Of a stretch of 64,000 nucleotides of DNA, positions 49,740-59,177 are shown one piece after another (the first letter of the stretch is position 1; the number at the start of each line of letters is the position of its first letter). This DNA comes from Deltaproteobacteria bacterium (GTDB lineage: Bacteria; Myxococcota; Kuafuiibacteriia; Kuafuiibacteriales; Kuafuiibacteriaceae): the NCBI GenBank assembly GCA_020632995.1, contig JACKEN010000006.1, forward strand, positions 62,001 to 126,000. Direction: 5' to 3'. A program made the translations under genes and the position numbers. Under the pieces are notes generated by a model. That model was not told the DNA's origin. It worked only from the letters and a program-made list of their open reading frames with translations, and made no database searches.

Positions 49740-50794
49740 GGCTGCTCCTCGACCGCGGGCTGGGCGTCCAAGGTCAACAGGTCGCGGTCCACCCGCTGGC
49801 GCCCGCCTGCGCTCAGGAGCCCGACGCCGCCGATGACCGCCATGCCCACCACCTGGATCGCGTGGAAGGCGAGGGCGACGACTGCGGCCTGGGCCGGGGT
49901 GACGCCGAAGGGCGCCATGCCGAGGCGCATGCCGACCTCGAGGGTGCCGGCGAAGGCGGGGCCGGCGGGGATCATGATGGTGAAGGTGGTGATGCTGGCG
50001 GTGACCGGCCCCAACAGGAACGGCGTGCCGGGTAGGTAGGCGTCGGCGACGATCCACACCAGCGCCGCGGTGAGGGCCCAGTACAGCGCGGTGATCACCA
50101 CGAAGGCGAGGAGGCGCAAGGGCGCTTTCAGGACCGAGGCGCCTACGATGAACGCGTCGAGCAGCGTGATGATGCGGGTGGCCAGGCTCTGGGAGATCGG
50201 GCCCACCAGCCTGCGGATCAGCGCGAAGGCCGGGTTCTTGGCCATCACGGTCACGATCATGAAGACGAAGCCGCCACCGAACACCACGAGCGCCCCGGTG
50301 GCGAAGGTGGCCAGCTCCTGGGGCACCTCCGCGTTGCCGGGCAGGATCGTGAGGAGGGCGAAGAAGAGCCCGACCCCGGTGATGCCGTCGGCGATGCGCT
50401 CCACCACCACCGACGCCATCGCGCCGACGAAGGGGACGCCCGAGCGCGCGATGAGGAGCGGGCGCACGAACTCACCGAGCCGGAGCGGCAGGAAGAACGT
50501 GGCGGGGAAGCCGATGCTGGCCGCGGTGAAGACCTCGCGTCGAGTCGGAGCGCCGAGCGGGGCCACCAACAGATGCCAGCGCACGACGCGCATCACGTGG
50601 CCGACGAGCTGGCCCGCGAACACCGCGCCGACCATGAGCATGCTGCTCCGCCCGAGCTCGGCGCCCACGTGGCTGAGGTCGACGTCGTGGAAGGCCCACC
50701 AGAAGCAGAGGACCGAGCCCACGAGGGCGACGGTGCCCTTGGCCGCGAGCGCGAGCAGGCTCCGCCGCGGCGACACCGCCACTGTTCCGGGCAT
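49736..50794 (-). CDS. Lysylphosphatidylglycerol-synthase-like TM protein (AglD/MprF flippase domain)
   Basis: 352 residues, about 8-9 helices, of the UPF0104 type: VGHVMRVVRWHLLVAPLGAPTRREVFTAASIGFPATFFLPLRLGEFVRPLLIA is the conserved motif (RxxRW, then the LPxRxGE loop). ERIADGITGVGLFFALL is the second. There is no C-terminal aminoacyltransferase domain, so it matches the membrane half of MprF and AglD-like proteins linked to lipid-linked saccharide movement. First gene of the minus-strand glycan arm (flippase, GT2, GT39, AsnB). Confidence 0.85.
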   Translation of the reverse strand: MPGTVAVSPRRSLLALAAKGTVALVGSVLCFWWAFHDVDLSHVGAELGRSSMLMVGAVFAGQLVGHVMRVVRWHLLVAPLGAPTRREVFTAASIGFPATFFLPLRLGEFVRPLLIARSGVPFVGAMASVVVERIADGITGVGLFFALLTILPGNAEVPQELATFATGALVVFGGGFVFMIVTVMAKNPAFALIRRLVGPISQSLATRIITLLDAFIVGASVLKAPLRLLAFVVITALYWALTAALVWIVADAYLPGTPFLLGPVTASITTFTIMIPAGPAFAGTLEVGMRLGMAPFGVTPAQAAVVALAFHAIQVVGMAVIGGVGLLSAGGRQRVDRDLLTLDAQPAVEEQP

Positions 50795-50835
50795 GGGCCC
50801 TCTCTATCCCACGGCTGGAGAGATATCCAAAAGAA

Positions 50836-50851
50836 CTGAAGGCTGCTTCAG
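50836..50851. promoter_or_regulatory. Small inverted repeat in divergent gap
   Basis: CTGAAG-GCTG-CTTCAG, a perfect six-base inverted repeat in the 176-base gap between the flippase-like and M23 peptidase genes. It may be an operator or a small hairpin; no other support. Confidence 0.25.
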
Positions 50852-50970
50852 GTAGGTATGAGTATCATCTGAACGGGTTCGCAGTGGGGCGGGGTGCCCC
50901 GGTTGCGTAGGACCCGCACTTCGTCGGATATACCGGGCCCGTCCGAACACGGTTTCGTGCGGCCCGCGCC

Positions 50971-52152
50971 ATGGCAGTGCTCCCATTCCAGCTCGCTCTC
51001 GTGGCCGCCGCTCTGGTGGGCCCTGCTCCCTGGCTGCCCGAGGCCGGCACCGACTGTGGCGTGGGTCACGCTCCGGGCAACGTGATCAGCCACCGCGTGG
51101 TGGAGGGCGACCGCCTGGCCGCGGTGATGCGCGATGCAGGCCTGCCTGCAGAGGAGACCGCGCGGCTGGCGCGGGCCATGCGCCCCTACCTGAAGCTGTC
51201 CAACCTCTCGATCGGCGACCGCATCGACCTCGCCCGCACCGAGGATGGGCGCCTGCTCTGGTTCCGCCACCGCCACGACCTGATGGACGCGGTGTGCGCG
51301 CGTCGCACCTTGCGTGACCAATTGGTGGCCACCCGCGGCCCCCTGGAGGCCAAGACCGCCCTCGCCCGGGTCCAGGTCCAGCAGGACGGGACCCTGAGCG
51401 AGGCCCTGGTGGCGGCGGGCGAGGACCCGCGCCTCGCGGTGATGGTGCAAGAGATCATGCCGAGCACGGCCGAGGCCGGGAAGGCCCAGGTGACCCTGGT
51501 GGTCGAGCGCCGCGCGGTCGAGGGCGAGCTGTTGGACTACGGCCGCGTGTTCGCGGTGGAGCGCAAGGTCGACGACGCGGTGGAGCGGGCCTTCCACTAC
51601 GTGGGTCGGGGCGGCGGCTCCGGCTACTACGACGAGACCGGCGCCCCGATGCGGAGCACCCGCCTGCGCTCGCCGGTGTCCGGCGCGCACATGACGAGCG
51701 GCTACGGGGTCAGGAAGCACCCCATCAAGCGCCGCCGCCGCATGCACAAGGGGATCGACTTCGGCGCCGACCGCGGCACGCCGGTGCTCGCGGCGGCGGA
51801 CGGCGTGGTCACCACCGCGGCCTGGAAGGGCCAGCTCGGGCGCATGGTGGCGCTTGCCCACGAGGGCGGACTCACCACCCACTACGGGCACCTGAGCGCG
51901 TTCGCGCTGAACATGCGGCCGGGCAGGAAGGTGCGTCAGGGTCAGACCATCGGCTACGTGGGGAGCACCGGCCTCAGCTCCGGCGCGCACCTGCACTTCG
52001 AGACCCTGGTGAAGGGGCGGCACATGGATCCGGCCCAGCTCCTGGCCGCGCCGGCGCCCGCCCTGCCCGAGGCCGAGGAGGCTGCCTACCAGGAGCACGT
52101 GCGCGAGCTCCTCGCGCTCCTCTATCCCGCGCCCCCGCCCCAGGACGCCTGA
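50971..52152 (+). CDS. M23 family metallopeptidase (MepM-like murein endopeptidase)
   Basis: 393 residues with a signal-like start (MAVLPFQLALVAAALVG). A LysM/OapA-like N-terminal region (HRVVEGDRLAAVMRDAGLP, LKLSNLSIGDRIDLARTEDG) precedes the LytM catalytic domain. Metal ligands are His259 and Asp263 in MHKGIDFGAD, and His342 in SGAHLHFE. The connecting VLAAADGVVTTAAWKG and GRKVRQGQTIGYVGSTG are standard. It should cleave peptidoglycan cross-links in the periplasm. Domain order matches MepM/YebA. Confidence 0.92.
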   Translation: MAVLPFQLALVAAALVGPAPWLPEAGTDCGVGHAPGNVISHRVVEGDRLAAVMRDAGLPAEETARLARAMRPYLKLSNLSIGDRIDLARTEDGRLLWFRHRHDLMDAVCARRTLRDQLVATRGPLEAKTALARVQVQQDGTLSEALVAAGEDPRLAVMVQEIMPSTAEAGKAQVTLVVERRAVEGELLDYGRVFAVERKVDDAVERAFHYVGRGGGSGYYDETGAPMRSTRLRSPVSGAHMTSGYGVRKHPIKRRRRMHKGIDFGADRGTPVLAAADGVVTTAAWKGQLGRMVALAHEGGLTTHYGHLSAFALNMRPGRKVRQGQTIGYVGSTGLSSGAHLHFETLVKGRHMDPAQLLAAPAPALPEAEEAAYQEHVRELLALLYPAPPPQDA

Positions 52153-52218
52153 CGCGGTTGACGACGCCGGGCGCCGTCCCGGACACTGCTGGCTGCGGGC
52201 CGCGCCCGTACACCAAGG

Positions 52219-53475
52219 ATGGCCATCTTCACGAAGCGTAGGCTCGCGGTGGGAGCGCTGCTCCTGTTCGCGGCGGGAGGACTCAGCTTGTCAGGTGCGT
52301 GGACCACCACCGGCGCCCGGGCGAAGGGCGCCCGGCTCGAGCGCATGCAGGCGTCGCCCCAGTGGCGGGACGGCCGCTTCCGGAACGCCCTCGCCCGGCA
52401 CGACGGGCCGTACATGAAGATGATGAAGGAGTGGTTCTTCGGGGGCAGCCCGGACGCGGAGCCCAGCACCGCGCTGTCGGTGCAGGGCCGGAGCAAGGCA
52501 GACTTCGACGCGCCGCCGCAGTCTGGCTTGCGGATCACCTGGCTCGGTCACTCCACCTTCCTGGTGGAGATCGACGGCCACAACATCCTGGTCGACCCGG
52601 TGTGGGGCGAGCGGACCTCCCCCCTGACCTGGGTCGGCCCGAAGCGCTTCTACGACCCGCCCCTCCCGATGGACGCGCTCCCGCGGGTGGACGCGGTGGT
52701 CATCTCCCACGACCACTACGATCACCTCGACTACCCGAGCATCATCGCCCTCAGCGCGAAAGGGGTGCCGTTCTACGTGCCCCTCGGCATCGGCGCCCAC
52801 CTCGAGTTCTGGGGTGTGCCCGCCGACCGCATCCACGAGCACGACTGGTGGCAGGAGAGCTTGCTCGGCGACCTCACCCTCGCCGCGGTGCCCGCCCGCC
52901 ACTTCTCGGGCCGCTCCATGGTGATGGCCGACCAGGATCAGACCCTGTGGGCGGGCTGGGTCCTCAAGACCGAGGCCCACCGGGTCTTCTACAGCGGCGA
53001 CACCGCGATGTTCCCCGGCTTCGAGGAGATCGGCCAGCGCCACGGCCCCTTCGACGTGGCCCTGATCGAGACCGGCGCCTACGACCCCCTGTGGGCCGAC
53101 GTGCACCTCGGCCCCGAGCAGGCCCTCGTGGCAGCCCAAATGGTCGGCGCGAAGCTCTACATGCCGGTGCACTGGGGCTGCTTCAACCTCGCGCTGCACT
53201 CCTGGACCGAGCCAATCGAGCGCGTGGTCGCCGCCGCCCCGCGCATGGGTGTGCCGATCGCGGTGCCCCGCCCCGGCGAGAGCGTCGAGCCGAGCAACCC
53301 GCCCCAGGTGGCGCGCTGGTGGCCCGAGACCAGGTGGACGCCGGCGGGTGAGAAGCTGGTGATGTCGTCGGGGCTCAGCGAGGAGCTGGCGGCGCGGGTC
53401 AGGCGCGCGCATGAGGTGGCGGACGTGCACGCCGGGGGCCTCGACGCCGTGGTGCCGGTGGCGGCGGCAGAGTGA
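52219..53475 (+). CDS. MBL-fold metallohydrolase (NAPE-PLD/RomA-like)
   Basis: 418 residues, an N-terminal anchor helix (LAVGALLLFAAGGLSLSGAW) then an N-acylphosphatidylethanolamine phospholipase D-like fold. The metal site is HDHYDH (164-169). The preceding ITWLGHSTFLVEIDGHNILVDPVWG and VGPKRFYDPPLP are characteristic of the family. Further ligands are in PARHFSGRS, YSGDTAMFPGF and PVHWGCFN. Membrane-attached phospholipid hydrolysis is plausible; substrate not proven. It follows the M23 peptidase gene after 66 bases. Confidence 0.88.
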   Translation: MAIFTKRRLAVGALLLFAAGGLSLSGAWTTTGARAKGARLERMQASPQWRDGRFRNALARHDGPYMKMMKEWFFGGSPDAEPSTALSVQGRSKADFDAPPQSGLRITWLGHSTFLVEIDGHNILVDPVWGERTSPLTWVGPKRFYDPPLPMDALPRVDAVVISHDHYDHLDYPSIIALSAKGVPFYVPLGIGAHLEFWGVPADRIHEHDWWQESLLGDLTLAAVPARHFSGRSMVMADQDQTLWAGWVLKTEAHRVFYSGDTAMFPGFEEIGQRHGPFDVALIETGAYDPLWADVHLGPEQALVAAQMVGAKLYMPVHWGCFNLALHSWTEPIERVVAAAPRMGVPIAVPRPGESVEPSNPPQVARWWPETRWTPAGEKLVMSSGLSEELAARVRRAHEVADVHAGGLDAVVPVAAAE

Positions 53476-53704
53476 GCGCGGGGGCTATCCCTCGCTAGAG
53501 TCTCCTTATCCCCACGTATAGAGCCTCGGGCGGTGCCCTCCGGCCGGTTCGCGCGCGGCGCCTCGGCACGCCCCCTGCACTCGGCTATGCTCGGCCGCGA
53601 CGGCCCCGTGGGACTTCGGTGCGACTTCCGATTCACTGCTTTGTACGCGGCTACGTCCGGTCGTTCCTCTACTCCCCGGGGCCGTCGCTCGCCAGGAGCC
53701 CTTG

Positions 53705-55155
53705 ATGCCCTCGGCCCCCGATAGCCTGCGCGTCCGCGTCGCCTACGAGGACGTGATCACCTTCATCAACGCCGCGTTCTCGTGCACCGGCCAGCGGGAG
53801 TACTACGGGGCCCGCGCCGGCCAGCAGGTGAGCATCGCGTTCCTGCATGAGTACATGCGGGTGAACTACCGGCGTCTGTACGCGCGCTGCCTCGCGGTCG
53901 ACGTGAACCACTTCAACCGGGGCCGGATCATCACCGGCCTGCTCTCCACCACCGACGCGGCCGAGCCCTCGGAGCGCGCCCTCGAAGGCGCCCTGGTGCA
54001 GGTCGCCTTGCGTCAGCTCCCCGCCCCTCGCGCCCTCGACGCGCTGGACGGCCTCCGCCGCGCGCGGGTCAACAACCGGCGGGCGCGGGCGGTGATCCGC
54101 GACTACCTGGCCGGGCGCCCCGACCCGGACTTCGACGCGGTGAAGTACCGCGGGCGGATCCGCGCCCTCGCCGCCCACGCGCACCTGCGGAGCTCACCGG
54201 AGCGCGCGCGGTTCCTCTTCGGCGACCCGCGCCAAGGGGCCGGCGTTCGAGACCCCGATGTTCGACGCCTTCCGCCGGGCCCACTTCGAGGAGGAGGCCA
54301 TCTACCAGCTCCCCTACACGGTGGCGGAGGGCTTCGCGGCCCGGCATGGGGTGCCGCGGGCGCGCTTCCTCGCCCGGGCCGAGGACATCATGACCCGGGC
54401 CGAGAAGGCCCGGATGCAGGCCGCATTGCAGCGGACGGACGCCGAGCACGAGGTGGACTTCAGCAGCGCGACCCTGGCCCAGCTCGCGAGCGTGGTGGTG
54501 AACCTGCCGCTGGAGGCGCGGGCGGAGGCGCGCGAGCTCTGGCAGGACCGCTTGCAAGCAGCGGCCCGTCGCACCCTGCGCGCGGCCCCGCTCGCGCTTG
54601 GGGCGGGTGGCCCTGGTGCTGGATCGGAGCCGCTCCATGCAGGGCAGCGCGGAGAAGCGCCGGCGCCCCCTCGCGGTGGCATTGGCGGTGGAGGCGCTGG
54701 TGCGAGCCGCCGCCCGCTCGTGCGAGGTGTTCTGGACCGCGCCGGTGGAGCACGGCGTGCTGGCCACGCCCTACGGCGGCTCCGACCTCGCCGGGCCGCT
54801 CATCGAGGCCCTCCGCACCGACCCGGAGGTGGTGCTCATCGTCTCGGACGGGTTCGACAACGACCCGCCGGGGGGCGCGGACGTAGCGCTGCGCGCCTTC
54901 AAGCGGGACCTGGATCCCAAGGGGCGCGTCTCGATCGTGCACCTCAACCCGGTGTTCGACGACGTGAGCTACGCGCCGCGGGTGCTCAGCCCGGCTGTCC
55001 CCACCGTGGGGCTGCGGGACGCGCGAGATCTGCCGGCGGCGCTCGGGTTCGCGCGCCTCGCTGCGGGGACCGCGTCGCTCGAGGAGGTGGAGGCCTACCT
55101 GCAGCGCCGGGCGGAGGCGCTGTTGGCGAAGGAGGGGCGCGGCGATGCTGAGTGA
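53705..55155 (+). pseudogene. Helical-plus-VWA protein (frameshifted as sequenced)
   Basis: Three successive frames together give about 483 residues from the ATG at 53705 (AGGAG upstream). The N-terminal 300 residues are helical (HEYMRVNYRRLYARCLAVD, RVNNRRARAVIRDYLAGRPD, FEEEAIYQLPYTVAEGFAARHG). The VWA domain is VALVLDRSRSMQGSAEKRRR, with a DxSxS motif, then VLIVSDGFDND. The frame shifts at about 54225-54233 and in the GGGG run at 54600-54603; dropping one base at each restores the protein. Domain order resembles Ro60/TROVE proteins, but I cannot identify a TROVE domain. It overlaps the next gene by 11 bases. Confidence 0.7.
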
Positions 55156-56275
55156 GATCAACCTGCGGGACCTCCAGGTGGGCGTGGGCCAGACCCTCGG
55201 CGCGATCCGGCTCATCCCGCTCCTCAGGGACGCGCCGGTGCCGGGCCTGCGCCTGGCCACCCAGGCCCTGGGCGCGTGGGGCGCGAGCCTGAAGGACGAC
55301 AAGGACGGCGCCGCGAAGCAGGCATATCTCGGCTACCTGCCGCACGGGATGGTGGTCCGCTTCGGCGACGAGGATCAGCCAGAGGCGATGTATACGGGGG
55401 CCAGCTGTTGGCGAAGCAGGAGAAGTTGCGCGGCGTGCCCCTGGTGCGGCGGATGCACCGCCGGCTCGACAAGGACACCCTGCGCCTGTTGCCCCTCGAT
55501 CTGGCCATGGAGGGCTTCCTCGGGCTCTGCTTCTCCGGGCCCGACGTGGCGTGGCGCGCCTACTCCGAGCAGGCGATCCGAGGTGGACTGGGGTGCCGGA
55601 GCGAGCGCGTCTACTCCGCGGACGAGGTGGATCTGTTGGACGAGGCGGTCCGCACCTTCGAGATCCAGCACGGCCAGGTGGGGGTGCTCCTGTTCGTGAG
55701 CGAGGGGCTCGCCGCCGCCTTCGTGACCCCGAACGCGGACGACTATCGGCGCCTGCACGCGAGCCTGCTGAACGACTTCTTCGGTGACGTGGTGGTGCAC
55801 TACGCGCGCCTGCCGCCGTTTCAGCTGGAGGTGCCGGGCTCGGACCGCCCGGTGGCGGATCTGGATCAGATCGCGCTGCGGGTCGGCGAGGTCCGGCACG
55901 CGTGGCAGGTCTACGGGCGGGCCCAGGCCGACGGCCTGCTCGACGCGCCCCTGTTCCAGGAGCGGGTGCGCAAGATGCACGGCTTCGAGCTGCGCCGCTT
56001 TCCGGACCGCGCTGTTGCGGGGCGAGGAGAACCACATCGGGGAGGCGATCGTGGATCCGGCGGGGCGGCTGGCCTACCTGAAGACGTTTCGACTCTCGAC
56101 CGCCCAGTGCCGGCGGGCCCGGCTGCTCCTCGCGCTGCAGGCCCAGTCCTGGAACCTCGAGGCCACCGCCCGGGCCGAGGGGATCTCCATGGCCGAGCTG
56201 GTGGCGCGCTTCGAGCGCTCAGGGTTCGGCTACCTGTTGAAGGACGAGGTGCGGCGAGCGGCCCGGCGCCGGTGA
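55145..56275 (+). pseudogene. Unknown protein with C-terminal Fis-type HTH (frameshifted as sequenced)
   Basis: About 376 residues over three frames. It starts MLSEINLRDLQVGVGQTLGAI and shows a mixed alpha/beta body (HGQVGVLLFVSEGLAAAFVTPNADDY, RLPPFQLEVPGSDRPVADLDQ). It ends with a Fis-like helix-turn-helix, RARLLLALQAQSWNLEATARAEGISMAELVARFERSG. I do not recognise the main domain. Frame changes fall in the GGGGG run at 55396-55400 (one base short) and near 55999-56014 (one base extra). It overlaps the VWA gene and looks like its dedicated partner or regulator. Confidence 0.65.
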
Positions 56276-56304
56276 GCTGTGCGGGCCGTAGGTGAAGAAC
56301 GAAA

Positions 56305-56336
56305 AAAGGGCCCTGGTCGGTCGACCAGGGCCCTTT
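56305..56336 (-). terminator. Terminator of the tRNA-fMet gene
   Basis: Perfect 15-base arms (56305-56319 and 56322-56336) around a two-base loop. On the minus strand the hairpin is followed by a run of T residues (six A on the plus strand at 56302-56307). It sits just after the 3' end of the tRNA. On the plus strand it also lies behind the Fis-HTH gene, so it may act in both directions. Confidence 0.85.
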
Positions 56337-56339
56337 GAG

Positions 56340-56413
<74 letters not shown>

Positions 56414-56471
56414 GCAGGTGAGGGCGCAGTGTAGTCAGAACCGCCGGCCCGTCAACGAAAATCGTACGGCG

Positions 56472-56723
56472 TCACTGTTCGGTCTTCGTGGCGTCGATGT
56501 CCGAGTTCATCACCCACGCGCAGGACTGGTTCGTCCCGCAGCTCCAGACGTAGGTGGCCTTTCGGCCGCAGCCCTTCACGCCCTTGGTGCTGGGGCCGAG
56601 GTCGTGGAGCTGCAGGCGGTCCTTGGGGCAGTCCAGGTCGAAGGCGGCGCGGGTGATGAGGGCGCCGGTGGGGGCGCACGCGGTGAGGGTGGTGAGGGCG
56701 AGAGCGAGGGCCAGGCGGCGCAT
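56472..56723 (-). CDS. Small Cys-rich lipoprotein
   Basis: 83 residues from the ATG at 56723. MRRLALALALTTLTAC is a lipoprotein signal (LTAC). The mature domain has five or so further cysteines (LDCPKDRLQ, VKGCGRKATYVWSC, NQSCAWV), enough for disulfide bonding; similar short Cys-containing lipoproteins are common in Myxococcota. Function unknown. It is free of frameshifts, unlike its neighbours, and lies just upstream of the tRNA on the same strand. Confidence 0.75.
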   Translation of the reverse strand: MRRLALALALTTLTACAPTGALITRAAFDLDCPKDRLQLHDLGPSTKGVKGCGRKATYVWSCGTNQSCAWVMNSDIDATKTEQ

Positions 56724-56806
56724 GGCGGGGTCATAGCCCGTTTGTGCGCTCGAGGTGAAGCCCTGGGTGGGGAGAGCGCTTGGAACCCCCGGCCCGCCGT
56801 GGTGGG

Positions 56807-59177
56807 GTGGCGCTCGTGGCGGAGCGCCTGCCGATCGAGGTCCTGAAGGACGACTTGCGCGCGGCCCTCTCGCGCGGGCCGGTGGTGATCTCCGCCCCCA
56901 CCGGGTCGGGCAAGTCCACCAGGTGCCCAGGTGGTGCCCGCAGCCGGTGCTGGTGGTGGAGCCGCGCAGGGTGGCTTGCCGGACCCTGGCCGCCCGGGTG
57001 GCCAGCCTCGAGGGGTGCCCGCTCGGTGGCAAGGTGGGCTACCACGTGCGCGACGACGTGCAGGCCGGGCCCGACACGCGGATCCTGTTCGCGACCCCGG
57101 GCATCGCGCTCCTGCAGTTCCAGCAGCTGGAGAAGTACCAGACGATCATCCTCGACGAGTTCCACGAGCGCTCGCTCGACCTCGACCTCCTGTATGCGCT
57201 CCTGGCCCGGCGCCCCACAGGGGCTGGTGGTGATGTCCGCGACCCTCGAGGCGGACCGCATCGCCGCCGCCCTCGGGGGGAGCACCTCGAGGCCCAGGGG
57301 CGGGCGTTCGAGGTCACGGTGCGGCACGAGGCGGACGGTCCGGCCTTCCCCAGCCCGCGGCACCTCACGGATCGGGTGGTGCGGGCGGTGGAGCGGATGG
57401 CGGATGTGCAAGGTGACCTGCTCGTCTTCCTGCCCGGCAAGGGGGAGATCGGCAAGGCCCGGGCCGCGCTGGGGAATCGCCCCGGGGCGGGAGGTGGTGG
57501 AGCTGCACGGCGGCCTCACCCCGAAGGAGCAGGCCCGGGCGTTCGAGCAGAGCGCGCACCAGAAGATCATCCTGTCCACCAACGTGGCCGAGACCTCGGT
57601 GACGGTGCCGGGGGTGCGCGGGGTCATCGACAGCGGCCTGGTGCGGCAGACCCGCTACCACCAGGGGCGGGGCGCCCTCACCCTCGCCGCGATCGCCGAC
57701 GACAGCGCGGAGCAGCGCCGCGGTCGTGCAGGCCGGGTTGCGCCCGGGGTGTGCCTGCGCCTGTGGCAGGCGAGCGCCGAGCTCAAGGCCCGGACGCTGC
57801 CCGAGGTGTACCGGGAGTCGCTGGTGCCCCTGGTGCTGGCCGCGAAGGCCTGCGGGGCCGACGTGCGCGCGCTGCCCTTCCTCGACGCCCTGAAGGACCA
57901 TGCGGTGGAGGCGGCGGAGGCCGAGCTCGCGGCCCTGGGAGCGCTCGGCGCGGCCGGGGTGCTCACCGAGCGAGGCCGGCGCCTCTTTCACCTCCCGTTG
58001 GATCCGTGGCTCGGGCGCCTGCTGGTGGAGGCCGAGCACCAGGGCCAGCTGGAGGACGCGGTGGATCTCGTCGCGGCCCTCGCGGTGGACCGCCCGCTCT
58101 TCTCGGAGCCGAGCGGGGTGCTGGACGACGACGACCCGCGCAGTCCAGGTTGCGACGCGGTGGCCCTGGTGCGCGCGGTGCGAGCGGGGGCCGACGCTGC
58201 CCACCCCGCGGTGCTGAAGGAGGCGCGGGCCTACCGGACCCGCCTGCGGGTGGCGCTGGGGCTCCCGGACCGCGCCCCGGACCCGCGTGCGGCGGTGGAC
58301 GGGCGGCGCATCGCCCGGCTCGTGCTCGCGGCCGACCCGCGCTCCGCCTACCTGGCGAGGCACCGAAAGAAGCACGTGGCGTGGGCGAACGGAGGCACCG
58401 AGCTCGAGCTCGACAAGCGCTCCGCCCTGCAGCTCGTCACCCGCGACGGCCACACCCACCTCCCGGTGGCGATGGCGGTGCTCGGCCTGCGCGTGTTCAC
58501 CGACGGGCCGTCCACCCGCCTGTCCGCGACCTACGCCACCCCGCTCACCCTGCAGGAGCTCAACGCGGCCGGCCTGGGTGACCCAAGCTCGGTCCGGTGA
58601 AGTGGCGGCGGGGCAGGGTGGAGGCGGAGGTGGAGTACGCGCTCGCTGGGCGCACCCTCCGCACCGATACCCTGGCTCCCCGGGGAGCGCAGCTGAGGGA
58701 GGCCCTCACCCGCCTCATCGCCCAGGGCTCCGCCTTCAAGGGGGTGCGGGGCGAGGCGTCAACCCGGCTTGCCGCGGCCAGCTCCTGGTGCGCATGGTGG
58801 AGGCCGGGCTCATGGACGCCTACGACGAGGAGCTGGCCCCGCTCCGGGGGCTGCCCACCGAGCTGGAGCGGTGGCTGGAGGCTCGCCTGGCCCAGCTTGG
58901 GCTCGAGGATCCCGAGGACGTCGAGCTGGTGGACGAGCAAGATCTCTTGCCGCCCGCGCTCCCCGACTACCTGGCCGAGCGCCTCGGTCGGGAGTATCCG
59001 GCCACGGTCGAGCTCGGAGACGCCTCGTACCGGGCCGAGTATCAGCCGCTGCGGAGGAAGGTCATCCTGCACCTGGTGCGCGGGCAGCGCCGGAGCCCAC
59101 CGCCCCGGCAGTACCTACCGCGCTTCCCCGGCCTCACCATCCACATCCAGGCCGGCGGCACCTTCCACCAGCTCTGA
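56807..59177 (+). pseudogene. hrpB: ATP-dependent helicase HrpB (multiple frameshifts as sequenced)
   Basis: Piecing frames together gives about 790 residues, close to the usual HrpB length. Walker A is SAPTGSGKST, the DEAH-box variant is ILDEFHERSLD (DEFH is typical of HrpB), motif III MSATLEADR, and STNVAETSVTVPGVRGVIDSG with QRRGRAGRVAPG give motifs V and VI. Frame changes occur near 56920, 57220, 57280, 57485, 58575 and 58760. The first is explained by one missing C (CACC for CACCC). The intact protein-level signal suggests a functional gene with consensus errors. The RNA-helicase role is inferred from the family. Confidence 0.85.

Noticed and set aside
36100..50794. Glycan cluster as a PEP-CTERM/exosortase system
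   Set aside because: AsnB-type and deacetylase genes fit, but no exosortase, PEP-CTERM protein or matching chain-length gene is visible.
53533..53724. A 63-residue open frame before the VWA gene
   Set aside because: Arg/Ala-rich, no ribosome site, overlapping the start and ribosome site of the VWA gene. I see no other gene in the 226-base gap at 53476-53704.
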